Positions 1 through 7,680 of a stretch of DNA of 64,000 nucleotides are shown here, piece after piece. The stretch lies in assembly GCF_900605015.1 (NCBI RefSeq), contig NZ_LR027575.1:54690-118689 (forward strand), in the 5' to 3' direction. Position numbers and translations under genes: made by a program. The notes beneath the pieces are model-generated. The model searched no databases and was not told the DNA's origin. It saw only the letters and a program-made list of their open reading frames with translations. The stretch's first letter is position 1. Every line of letters begins with the position of its first letter. The stretch is from Olsenella sp. Marseille-P4559 (GTDB lineage Bacteria > Actinomycetota > Coriobacteriia > Coriobacteriales > Atopobiaceae).

Positions 1-905
1 AGGACCCTCCTCGGCCTGTCGTCGATCAGGTCCACCGCATGCTGGACCTCCTCGTCCGTGACCCTGCCGAAGTCGGTGCCCTTGGGGAAGAGCTCCCGCA
101 GGGGCCCGTTGGCGTCCTCCACCGTCGGCTTCTGCCAGGGATGGTGGGGGTCGCAGGAGCAGGACTGCACACCTCCCAAGGCCTTTGTGACATCCGCGTG
201 CCCCGCGGACCCCTTGCCCCCGTCTGGGGTGACCGTCCCGAGGGGGCGTCCCTGCAGCAGCGCGACCTCGGCCCTGCAGACGCTCCCGCTGTCGTGGTGG
301 CATCTCCTCGCGAGGGGCAGCCTCGACGCCCCGTCGGCGGGCGCGGGCAGGCACACGAGCCCGGGGCCGACGACCGTGCCGTCCTCCCAGTCCCCGGGGC
401 GAGACCTCTCATCGGCCTGCTTTGGCCTCTCCTCCACGGTGTGCGAGGCCCTGACCCTGCCCCTCGTCTCGGGCCCCTTCCTGCGCAGGTGGCGCCGCAC
501 CTGGCCTTCGGGGCCGGCACCCGGCAGGCCGGGGGCGCCCGCACGGGCCTCCCGGCAGGCCGTCGGGAGGCCCGCGACGCACCTTCCGCCGTTCTCCAGC
601 CTGGGCCTGCCGCCTGTCTCGTCCGGGGACCAGTGGCCGTCCATGATGAGCGAGCGCACCTTCTACGCGAGCGCGGGGCCCGAGAGCCGCCTCTTCGGCC
701 TGCACCTCCCGCGGCGCGCTTCCGCCCTCCCCTGTGCGGCGCATGCCCCATGGCGGCCGTGGCGGCCGTCCCCCTTGGGCTCGCGGCAGACGCTGGAGCT
801 GTCCCTGCCGGTCTCTCTCGCGATGTAGCCGATTGGCCTTCCCCCTGCATGCAGCGTGGCCATGCGGTCCCTCTCCTGAGGGCCAAGATGCCTGTAGTGG
901 CACAT
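1..905 (-). pseudogene. IS30-family transposase with an in-frame amber stop, 3' end missing
   Basis: Transposase of a cut-and-paste IS30 element. The N-terminus (starting MCHYRHLGPQERDRMATL at 905) is the typical IS30 helix-turn-helix, with GRPIGYIARETGRDSS following. One reading frame runs from 905 to the window edge, but a TAG codon at 663-665 splits it. After the stop the same frame gives the DDE domain: GDWEDGTVVG, TVTPDGGKG (second Asp at 222-224), DPHHPWQKPTVEDANG (third acidic residue), and ends in DDRPRRVL. The first catalytic motif reads WEDGTV, where relatives normally have WEGDTV, so the first Asp is displaced. An alternative upstream start exists at 974. Stop codon plus altered motif make it probably inactive unless the amber is read through. 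Confidence 0.8.
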
Positions 906-1011
906 TCCTTCCAGCTTCCGACGTTGGCCTGGACAACCAACATCGTAGCCTTCCGGGATGTGCCACGCCTTCATTCGGCGGGCTATCGTGTTGCACTCAG
1001 AATGCTAATCC
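1..1011 (-). mobile_element. IS30-family insertion sequence, cut by window start
   Basis: The element reads on the minus strand and leaves the window at base 1. Its 5' terminal repeat is 989-1011; the same 23-nt end recurs at 3066-3088 with one difference, in a second, deleted copy. It carries an IS30-type transposase. It lies directly against a truncated IS21-like gene whose reading frame stops making sense at 1011/1012, so it most likely inserted into that gene. The right end and target duplication are outside the window. Confidence 0.8.
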
Positions 1012-1447
1012 TCCCCTCGCCGGGGCCGGTCTCGTAGCGCCTCCCGCGGTTGCCCCGCGGCTCGGCGGCCCTGCGCTTCGGCGGCACGAGGTCCCTGTGC
1101 GCCGCGGCGTAGGTTTTCACCGTCGTGAGGCCGCCCTCGTAGCCCTGCGAGCGGATTCTCTCGAATGTCACCTGCGAGTTGGCGACGCCCCTCCGGAGTA
1201 GGTCGTCCACGACCCCGGCGAAGCCGGAGACCACCGTGCTGGCGGCCCGCATGCCCGTCCTGCCGTGGGGGAGCACCTCGAAGCCGTGCCTCCTGGGCGT
1301 CCTCGCCCCCTGGCGCGAGATCCCGGTCCTGCGGCAGAGCTCCGCCAGGCTGCAGGTCTGCGGGTCGAAGTCGCCCCCGGCCTCGGTGGCCATCGCCTCA
1401 AGGGCCTCGTCTATGATCTCCTGGAGGCCATCGCTCCTGTCAGTCAT
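1012..1447 (-). pseudogene. IS21-like (IstA) transposase, 5' part only
   Basis: The ATG at 1447 (MTDRSDGLQEII) follows a purine-rich GGGGGGAAAG site. The product has an N-terminal helix-turn-helix (LAELCRRTGISRQGARTPRR), then a segment typical of IS21 IstA upstream of the catalytic core: VTFERIRSQGYEGGLTTVKT and RGNRGRRYETGPGE. At GPGE, where the DDE core should begin, the coding meaning ends exactly at the terminal repeat of the IS30 element (1011). The formal frame continues into IS sequence and stops at 983. I read this as an istA gene broken by IS30; the remainder, if it survives, lies left of the window. Confidence 0.7.
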
Positions 1448-1585
1448 CGCATCTTTCCCCCCATCGCCGGCGCGTCGACAACACCAGCATAGGAGAGGGC
1501 GGGGACGGGGGCGATGGTTGCTTTTCACTGACTGGGATTGGCTGTTTTGCTTCGACTATTCGTGGTTGGAATCACTCGGTGCTAA

Positions 1586-2146
1586 CAGTATGCCCAGAGC
1601 ACCGCTACCGTCTCGGCCATCAATGCCCATATGCACGATATCAGGCACAAGGTCATGGCAACGCTCCAGGGAGAGGGCGTGGGCGTGACACAGGCAGCAG
1701 CGCAGGAGCTCGTGCATGACATCAGCATCTACGATGCTCAGGCCCATATGGGCAGTGCGGCGCTTGATTGCGTGCTGACAGAGAAGAGCTTCATCTGCCA
1801 GAAGGAAGGCATAGCACTCACGTGCATGGCAGACGGCAGCATGCTCCGCTTTGTGGCAGACGAGGATGTATATGCCCCCTTCTCCCTCCTGATCGATGCC
1901 GGATGCGCTGCTGCATCGACGTTTCCTGCCAAAGACGCCAAGGCCCTGAGCCTTACCACCAGACGGCAGGGCTCCCTTGCTGCGATACACCTCATGGGCA
2001 GCTGCACGCCTGAGGCTGATATGGCGCTCCAGGAGGCAGCAGGGCAGCTCTCGACGCTGATCAAACGGTATGGCGGAACAGCGACGGCTGCAGCAGAGGG
2101 TAGCAGCTTCTCTATCGACATCCTGTTTCCCCTGGAGCAATCTTGA
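1586..2146 (+). pseudogene. GHKL-type sensor histidine kinase remnant
   Basis: The open frame follows a stop at 1583-1585; the first ATG is 1631. The translated part resembles the cytoplasmic half of AgrC/VirS-like kinases: a phospho-acceptor-like NAHMHDIRHK, then ALDCVLTEKSFICQKEGI, which matches the linker before the ATPase fold, and FSLLIDAGCAAAS in place of the usual N-box (NLLDNAIEA in the family). The membrane sensor half is missing and the N-box Asn is replaced, so ATP binding is doubtful. It sits between two IS relics and has no response regulator beside it. Probably a dead fragment of a two-component system; a stand-alone role cannot be excluded. Confidence 0.5.
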
Positions 2147-2199
2147 CCCCACCTTCCTATATGTGATACTTCTGTCAACCGGAAGTATAGGAGCCGCCC

Positions 2200-2475
2200 T
2201 TGGAGTTCCGCGACGCTGACATACAGGATTTCTGGGAGGGAACAAACCTCGCGCCCCGAAGGGTTCCCTCTGACGTACGCAGGGCATTGGTGCGCAAGCC
2301 GCAGCTTCTGGATGCCGCTCACGCCTTGGATGATCTGAAGGTCCCTCCAGGGAATCGACTCGAGGCGCTCACGGAAGACAGGAGAGGCCAATACAGCATC
2401 AGGGTAGATCGTCAGTGGCGTCTACGCTTCAAGTGGATTGATGGCGAAGCGAAGGGGGGGGGTCGAGTTTGTTGA
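2200..2475 (+). CDS. higB: HigB-type toxin, frameshifted at a G9 tract near its C-terminus
   Basis: RelE-superfamily mRNA interferase of the HigB branch, expected to cleave ribosome-bound mRNA and to be neutralised by the neighbouring HigA. The start is TTG at 2200 (LEFRDADIQDFWEG). Family features are NRLEALTEDRRGQYSIRV followed by DRQWRLRFKWIDG. At 2454-2462 there is a run of nine G. As read, the frame ends GGRVC. Removing one G gives a product ending GVEFVDCHA, which matches the usual HigB tail (VDYH-like), and its stop (2486-2488) would overlap higA by 8 nt as normal for the pair. The last residues, often needed for activity, are therefore lost in this allele, or the base is a sequencing error, or the tract is phase-variable. 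Confidence 0.8.
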   Translation: MEFRDADIQDFWEGTNLAPRRVPSDVRRALVRKPQLLDAAHALDDLKVPPGNRLEALTEDRRGQYSIRVDRQWRLRFKWIDGEAKGGGRVC

Positions 2476-2480
2476 CTGCC

Positions 2481-2759
2481 ATGCGTGACCTTATGAGCAC
2501 CCCAGGCGAGATTCTCAAGGAAGAATTCCTGGGGCCGCTTGGTATTAGCCAGTATCGGCTTGCAAAGGTTATCGGCAAATCGGAATCGGCAGTCTCGGAG
2601 ATTGTGAACGGCAAGCGCGCCATCACAGTCGAGATGGCATGGCTGCTTGCTGAAGCGCTGGGCACGACGCCCGAGTTCTGGATGAAGCTCCAGACCACCT
2701 ATGATCTCAAGACTTTTGATCCCTCGGCTCTCCCCGAAGTAGCCGCACTGGCTGTATAG
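2481..2759 (+). CDS. higA: HigA antitoxin, XRE-family DNA-binding protein
   Basis: Antitoxin partner of the upstream HigB; it binds the toxin and autoregulates the operon. The 92-aa product (MRDLMSTPGEILKEEFL) has the HigA lead-in, then an XRE helix-turn-helix: ISQYRLAKVIGKSESAVSEI, then VNGKRAITVEMAWLLAEALG, and the HigA tail TTPEFWMKLQTTYDLK. The in-frame ATG at 2493 is an equally common HigA start (MSTPGEILKEEF). I chose 2481 because it would overlap the repaired higB stop. The gene is intact even though the toxin gene is shifted. It lies between an upstream kinase remnant and the IS30 relic, a typical accessory setting. Confidence 0.85.
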   Translation: MRDLMSTPGEILKEEFLGPLGISQYRLAKVIGKSESAVSEIVNGKRAITVEMAWLLAEALGTTPEFWMKLQTTYDLKTFDPSALPEVAALAV

Positions 2760-2849
2760 GAAGATGCATTGATCGAAACTGCTGGAGAGCAGGTCTGAAA
2801 CCGTAGCTTCCCCAGGGAGCTGATGGGCCAGCCGTTACTTTAGAAGGGC

Positions 2850-3088
2850 AGATTGTCAAGCTGGGTGCGACATCTCCCCGTAGGCCTCGTCGGCCGTCCT
2901 GCATCCCAAGGCCTTCCCGGTCTGTCGTTGGTCAGGCCTACCGCATGTCGGACCCCCGTCCGTGGCCCTGCCGAAGCCCGTCTCCTTGGGGAAGAACTCC
3001 GCAGGAGCCCGTTCGTGTTCTCCATCGTCGGCTTCTGCCAGGGACGGCGCGGATCGAATCTATCCTGTTGCACTCAGAATGCCAATCC
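2850..3088 (-). mobile_element. 239-bp internally deleted IS30 relic with both terminal repeats
   Basis: Both ends are present: 3066-3088 matches the left end of the first IS30 (989-1011) with one mismatch, and 2850-2872 is its imperfect inverted partner (17 of 23 by eye). Between them only about 30 bp of the 5' end is joined to the transposase C-terminus: DPRRPWQKPTMENTNGLL is readable, then a one-base deletion shifts the rest (ending EMSHPA with a stop at 2856-2858). It has the shape of a MITE: mobilisable in trans but non-coding. Confidence 0.7.
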
Positions 3089-3315
3089 GTCTCCATAAAA
3101 AATGATGAGGTTTGGCTGGACATGCTGAGGCTTGGGAACAGTCTCTCTCATATCCACGGGGCTCGCAGAGGATTCGGCTCGCGAGGCTCTGGACGGATTC
3201 GTTTCCGCCCTTGCGACTTTCGAGCGGGATGCGTGCGAGGTGGTGGAAAACCTTCCCAGGTAGGTGCCGTGCGGTCTCGATTCCGCGCGTCCAGGACCTT
3301 TCCACCACATTGGAG

Positions 3316-3349
3316 TACGGGCCCGAGGCCGTTTGGCCTCGGGCCCGTA
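3316..3349 (-). terminator. Perfect 15-bp hairpin downstream of nfnB
   Basis: Arms 3316-3330 and 3335-3349 are perfectly complementary around a GTTT/AAAC loop, starting about 30 bp past the nfnB stop. No clear U-run follows on either strand, so it may act as an RNA 3'-end stabiliser or a Rho-assisted terminator. The rest of 3089-3382 shows no gene I can support. Confidence 0.6.
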
Positions 3350-3382
3350 CGCGCAAGGCATGCGTTGCCGAGAAGTACCGCG

Positions 3383-4795
3383 CTACCCTGCGGCGAGCGT
3401 CTCGGTGATGCTTGCTGCGGCGGTCTTGCCTGCACCCATGGCCAGGATGACCGTTGCGGCACCGGTGACGATGTCGCCGCCAGCCCAGATGCGGGGGTTG
3501 GAGGTGCGGCCGTTCTCGTCAGCCACGATGTAGCCCCACTTGTTGAGGTCCATGCCACCGATCTTCTTGGCGAAGGGGTTGGCGTTGGTGCCAATGGCGG
3601 AGATGGCTACGTCGCAAGGAATCTCCTCGATGGCCCCTTCGATGGGCACCGGGCGACGACGGCCGGAGGCGTCGGGCGCGCCAAGCTCCATCTTCTGGAC
3701 CTTCACGGCACACACGCTGCCGTCCTCGCCGGCGATGAACTCAAGCGGCGAGACGAGTGGCATGACCTCGACTCCCTCGGCCTTGGCGTGGTGAAGCTCG
3801 GCGCGACGGGCGGGCATCTCGGCCTCGGTGCGGCGGTATGCGATGATGGCGCGCTCGGCACCCAGGCGCTTGGCCGTACGCACGGCGTCCATGGCGACGT
3901 TGCCGCCACCAAAGACCACGACCTGCTTGGCGTGCTTGGTGGGGGTGTCGTACTTGGGGAACTCGTTCGCCTTCATGAGGTTCACGCGGGTGAGGTATTC
4001 GTTGGCGAAGAAGACGTTGGGCAGGTTCTCGCCCGGGATGTTGAGGAACTTGGGCAGGCCGGCACCGGTTGCCACGTAGATGGCATCGAAGCCCTTCTCG
4101 CCCAGCAGTTCCTCGGCGTTGGCGAGGTTGCCCATGACGGAATTGAACTCGAACTTGACACCCAGCTCCTTGAGGCCGTCGATCTCGCGCTTGACGACCG
4201 CCTTGGGCAGGCGGAACTCGGGGATGCCGTAGACGAGCACGCCGCCGCCGGTGAAGAACGCCTCGAAGACGGTGACGTCAAAGCCGTTGCGAGCAAGCTC
4301 GCCGGCGCAGGTGATGCCGGAGGGGCCAGAGCCGATGACGGCGACCTTCTTGCCGTTGGCAGGCCTCATCTGGGGCCTGCTCGCAAGTTCCGGCTGGTCG
4401 CCCAGGAAGCGCTCGAGCTGGCCGATGGCCACGGGCTCGGACTTCTTGCCGCGTATGCAACGGCCCTCGCACTGGCTCTCCTGCGGGCACACGCGGCCGC
4501 AGATTGCGGGGAGCATCGAGTCCTCGTGGATGACGTCGAGGGCGGCGCCAAAGTCCTGCGCACGTATCTTCTCGATGAACTGGGGGATCTTGATGTTGAC
4601 TGGGCAGCCCTCGACGCAGAGCGGCTTCTTGCAGTCCATGCAGCGCTCGGCCTCGGCCAGCGCCATCTCTTTGGTGAAGCCCTTGTCGACGGGGCGGAAG
4701 TCGTGGGCGCGCTCGTCCGCCTGCTCCTCGTTGTCGGGAGTGCGCGGAGACTTCATGTCGGGGGCAAAGCGACCGTTTACCTGTGGCATGCGCAC
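3383..4795 (-). CDS. nfnB: NADP-reducing flavoprotein, NfnB / GltA-like large subunit
   Basis: Large subunit of an electron-bifurcating NADH-dependent ferredoxin:NADP+ oxidoreductase; the family is often labelled glutamate synthase small chain. The 470-aa product has N-terminal cysteines for two [4Fe-4S] clusters (C52, C55, C60, C64 and C99, C103, C109, C113), an FAD site (VAVIGSGPSG, 151-160) and an NADPH site (VVVFGGGNVAMD, about 292-303). It overlaps the FNR-like nfnA by 19 nt, the standard order for Nfn. No glutamate synthase large subunit is nearby, which favours Nfn over GOGAT. It would couple NADH and ferredoxin oxidation to NADPH in the cytoplasm, useful for a fermenting anaerobe. Confidence 0.88.
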   Translation of the reverse strand: MRMPQVNGRFAPDMKSPRTPDNEEQADERAHDFRPVDKGFTKEMALAEAERCMDCKKPLCVEGCPVNIKIPQFIEKIRAQDFGAALDVIHEDSMLPAICGRVCPQESQCEGRCIRGKKSEPVAIGQLERFLGDQPELASRPQMRPANGKKVAVIGSGPSGITCAGELARNGFDVTVFEAFFTGGGVLVYGIPEFRLPKAVVKREIDGLKELGVKFEFNSVMGNLANAEELLGEKGFDAIYVATGAGLPKFLNIPGENLPNVFFANEYLTRVNLMKANEFPKYDTPTKHAKQVVVFGGGNVAMDAVRTAKRLGAERAIIAYRRTEAEMPARRAELHHAKAEGVEVMPLVSPLEFIAGEDGSVCAVKVQKMELGAPDASGRRRPVPIEGAIEEIPCDVAISAIGTNANPFAKKIGGMDLNKWGYIVADENGRTSNPRIWAGGDIVTGAATVILAMGAGKTAAASITETLAAG

Positions 4796-5619
4796 ATCGC
4801 CTCCTCATAGGCCTTGAGGGACTGGCCCTCCTCGGTACGATATGCGGCCTGACGCGCGCGGAGGTCGTTCCAGTCGACCTTGGTGGCGTCAAAGTCGGGG
4901 CCATCGACGCAGGCAAACTTGGTCTCGCCGTCGATTTCGACGCGGCAGCAACCGCACATGCCCGTGCCGTCGACCATGATGGGGTTGAGCGACGCGGTGA
5001 TGGGGGTGTTGTACTTCTCGGCCGTGAGCGTGGAGAACTTCATCATGGGGACAGGGCCAACGCAGAAGACCTCGTCGACGGCCTTGGCCTGAAGTAGGCG
5101 CTCGAGTGGGACGGTGACCACGCCCTTCTCGCCATAGGACCCATCATCGGTGGTGATGTGGATGTGGTCATCGGGCAGGAGTTCGCGGAACTGATCCTCG
5201 AGCAGCAGTAGGTCCTTGGTGCGCGCGCCCATGATGGCGTGTACCTCGTGGCCGGTCTTCACCAGCGTGCGGGCAACGGGGTACGCGATGGCCAGGCCAA
5301 CGCCGCCGCCTATGACGCAGGTGGTCCCGGGAGCCATGACCGTGGGCTGGCCCAGCGGTCCGGTGACGTCCTCGATGGAGTCACCGGGCTCGTAGCCGGA
5401 GAGCATCTTCGTGGTCTTGCCAACCACCATGAAGATGAACTCGACCCAGCCCTCTTCGGGGTTCCAGTCCGCAAAGGTGAACGGTACGCGCTCACCGGTC
5501 TCGTTGGCGCGAACCATCAGGAACTGGCCAGCGTGTGCGTGCTTGGCCATCTGTGGCGCCTCGATGCGGAACTTGAACACCTTCTCCGAGAACTGCGTCT
5601 TTTCGAGGATCTTGTACAT
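4777..5619 (-). CDS. nfnA: Ferredoxin-NADP reductase-like small subunit NfnA
   Basis: FNR-like subunit that carries FAD and a [2Fe-2S] cluster and binds NAD(H). The 280-aa start MYKILEKTQF at 5619 has a good AGGAGAGG site; a longer frame to 5667 lacks one. Visible parts: FAD-binding fold up to GQFLMVRANE and RVPFTFADWN, NAD site CVIGGGVGLAIAYP (101-114), and a C-terminal cluster motif with C222, C224, C225 and C237 (GMCGCCRVEI, FACVDGPDFDA). The start of nfnB overlaps its end. The 273 bp upstream (5620-5892) hold the promoter region and a small GCAGGATTCGTCCTGC hairpin, but no further gene. Confidence 0.88.
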   Translation of the reverse strand: MYKILEKTQFSEKVFKFRIEAPQMAKHAHAGQFLMVRANETGERVPFTFADWNPEEGWVEFIFMVVGKTTKMLSGYEPGDSIEDVTGPLGQPTVMAPGTTCVIGGGVGLAIAYPVARTLVKTGHEVHAIMGARTKDLLLLEDQFRELLPDDHIHITTDDGSYGEKGVVTVPLERLLQAKAVDEVFCVGPVPMMKFSTLTAEKYNTPITASLNPIMVDGTGMCGCCRVEIDGETKFACVDGPDFDATKVDWNDLRARQAAYRTEEGQSLKAYEEAMCACHR

Positions 5620-5892
5620 GAAGCAAACTCCTCTCCTGAACTGCCTGTTCCGTAGCGCCGCAGTCATCTGCGACGCTGACGTGCCATGCCTTGTCGCGCA
5701 GGCTTCCCAACCTACGCAAACACTTCCATTCTACTTAATGAGGTGCTGGCAGGAAGCAGGATTCGTCCTGCGCGGTTACTCCATCTGTTGGGCACGCAGC
5801 GGTCCGCAGAGGTGAGCGGTGCGTGCCCGCTTGTCCGCAGAGCATGTGGAGCCAAGCGGCTGCGGGCTGCGTGTGGAGCCGACGGTGCCGCC

Positions 5893-6465
5893 CTAACGCA
5901 GGGCGTCGGCAGGCATGCCATCGTTGATGATTTGGCCGCAAAGCGATGACGCATCCTGGGCCAGAATCTGGAACTCGTCCAGGAAGCCGCCTTTGAGCTC
6001 GCGCAGGACGTAGTCTGCCACCTGCATCTTCCCGGGTGGGCGGCCAATACCACAGCGTAGGCGCGAGAAGTCCCTCGTGCCCAGCTTGTTGGCAATGGAG
6101 CGCAGGCCGTTGTGGGCGTTGAGGCCGCCGCCCCACTTGGCGCGCACCTCTCCGGCGGGCAGGTCTACCTCGTCGTGCACCACAAGGATCTCTGCGGGGG
6201 ACAGGTGCTCCTGTCGCATGAGCCTTGAGAGCGGCCCTCCGCTCGTGTTCATGAAGCCTTGCGGCTTGGCGAGAATGACCTCGCGTCCGCCGATGGCCAC
6301 ACGGGCAACCATGCAGCCGGCCTCGCTTTTCCAGTAGCGCGTGCCGGCCCGCTCTGCCAGGGCGTCGACAGTGGCAAAGCCAATGTTGTGGCGCGTGTGC
6401 TCGTATTCCTGGCCAGGATTTCCCAGGCCGCACACGAGCCGGATTTCCTTGGGGCGTGCGGGCAT
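5893..6465 (-). CDS. pth: Peptidyl-tRNA hydrolase
   Basis: Releases tRNA from peptidyl-tRNA that drops off ribosomes; essential and cytosolic. The 190-aa product (MPARPKEIRL) has the family signature GLGNPGQEYEHTRHNIGF with the catalytic His in TRHN (H26), then KPQGFMNTSGG, VVHDEVDLPAGEVRAKWGGG and AHNGLRSI. Length is normal. The ATG at 6465 follows GAGAGGA at proper spacing; an in-frame ATG at 6498 would add 11 unconserved residues. The next gene upstream in the same orientation is ansA. Confidence 0.93.
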   Translation of the reverse strand: MPARPKEIRLVCGLGNPGQEYEHTRHNIGFATVDALAERAGTRYWKSEAGCMVARVAIGGREVILAKPQGFMNTSGGPLSRLMRQEHLSPAEILVVHDEVDLPAGEVRAKWGGGLNAHNGLRSIANKLGTRDFSRLRCGIGRPPGKMQVADYVLRELKGGFLDEFQILAQDASSLCGQIINDGMPADALR

Positions 6466-6583
6466 GCCGTTCCTCTCGCCGTTGGTGCTTGCGGTCACGG
6501 TAAGGGTAGCGCATGGGGGCAGGCCATGCGGGGCGGGATGGCGCCCCGGGGCCCCGGCGTCCTCGGCGTGCCGGAACTCGAAT

Positions 6584-7621
6584 CTACCGCACGGCCCGAT
6601 CGTGGTTCACAGGCCGATAGAAGAGCTCTGCCACCTCGGCCGGATCGCGCGTCTGTCCCAGCGCCCACATAGTCTTGGCCACCAGGGCCTCTGTGGTCAT
6701 GTCATCACCGCGAAGTATGGCCGGCTCCTTGGCGTAGGCACTCCCAACCTCGTAGACGCCCAGGTCAAGGCCCTCCTCCGAGACCTGCGTGGTGAGCACG
6801 ATGGTCTTGCCGCAGTCGATCCAGTCAAGGATCGCCTGCTCGAAGCGGGCATCCTCGCACTCTGGGATGCCGCCGATGCCAAAGGTCTCAAGGATCACGG
6901 CGTCGTAGTCTGGCCCCAGCGCGTCAAGGATGTTGGGCCCCAGGCCCGGGGTGAGGCGCACCACTACAACGTGCTCGTCCAGCTGCTCGTAGACGCGCGG
7001 GCGTCCCCGGCGCTGTCTCCCCGCCCCCGCGGCTCCGGGGATGGTCATGCCCTCCCGGCCCTCCCGGATGATGCGATTGTTGCGGATGATTGCCGGCAGC
7101 GGGTAGTTCACGCTGGTAAACGCGTTGAAGCTCATCGTGCGCTGCTTGTGGGCACGCGTCCCCACGATGACGGAGCCCCCAAACACGATGGACACGTCGT
7201 GCGAGGCGTCATCGGTGGCGTAGAGCAGCGACTGGTATAGGTTGAGCTTGGCGTCGGTGAAGGGGTTGGCCATGGGCTGCTGGGAGCCCGTGAGCACGAT
7301 GGGCTTGGGACTTCCCTGGATGAGGTAGGAGAGCGCCGCTGAGGTGTAGGCCATGGTGTCGGTGCCATGCAGCACAACAAAGCCGTCGTAGTCGTCGTAG
7401 GCATCCGTGATCGTTGCCGCGATGCGCTTCCAATCGCGCGGGCGCATGTTGGTGGAGTCGATGTTCATGGGCTGAACGATGTCCAGGTCACAAAGGCCGC
7501 GTGCTTGTGGTACGTAGCCGGCCAGCTCCTCTCCGGTGAGCGCCGGTGCAAGGCCGCCACCGTCTGCCTCCGGCATGGAGGCAATGGTCCCGCCCGTGGC
7601 GACCATGAGGATTCTCTTCAT
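6584..7621 (-). CDS. ansA: L-asparaginase, type I-like
   Basis: Hydrolyses L-asparagine to aspartate and ammonia. The 345-aa product has both asparaginase signatures: ATGGTIAS at the N-terminus (residues 8-15, nucleophilic Thr) and VLHGTDTMAYTSAAL (83-97, with the second Thr and Asp). No signal peptide is present, so it is cytoplasmic. A basic, low-complexity stretch (PGAAGAGRQRRGRPRVYE) sits mid-protein where relatives usually have a short loop; this looks like a lineage insertion rather than a frameshift because both sides stay in frame. It lies head-to-tail with pth and the amylase. Confidence 0.92.
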   Translation of the reverse strand: MKRILMVATGGTIASMPEADGGGLAPALTGEELAGYVPQARGLCDLDIVQPMNIDSTNMRPRDWKRIAATITDAYDDYDGFVVLHGTDTMAYTSAALSYLIQGSPKPIVLTGSQQPMANPFTDAKLNLYQSLLYATDDASHDVSIVFGGSVIVGTRAHKQRTMSFNAFTSVNYPLPAIIRNNRIIREGREGMTIPGAAGAGRQRRGRPRVYEQLDEHVVVVRLTPGLGPNILDALGPDYDAVILETFGIGGIPECEDARFEQAILDWIDCGKTIVLTTQVSEEGLDLGVYEVGSAYAKEPAILRGDDMTTEALVAKTMWALGQTRDPAEVAELFYRPVNHDRAVR

Positions 7622-7680
7622 GCGTCCCTCCGTTCGAGAAGTGCGTCTGCCGAGAGGTGCCGGCCACGCACCCCTCGGCT

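Noticed and set aside
3383-4795. Glutamate synthase small subunit
   Set aside because: No large subunit nearby, and the FNR-like partner overlaps it; Nfn is the better reading.
2945-4810. 621-codon plus-strand ORF opposite nfnB
   Set aside because: Antisense shadow of a clear NfnB gene; low-complexity Gly/Ala/His/Asp composition, no domain.
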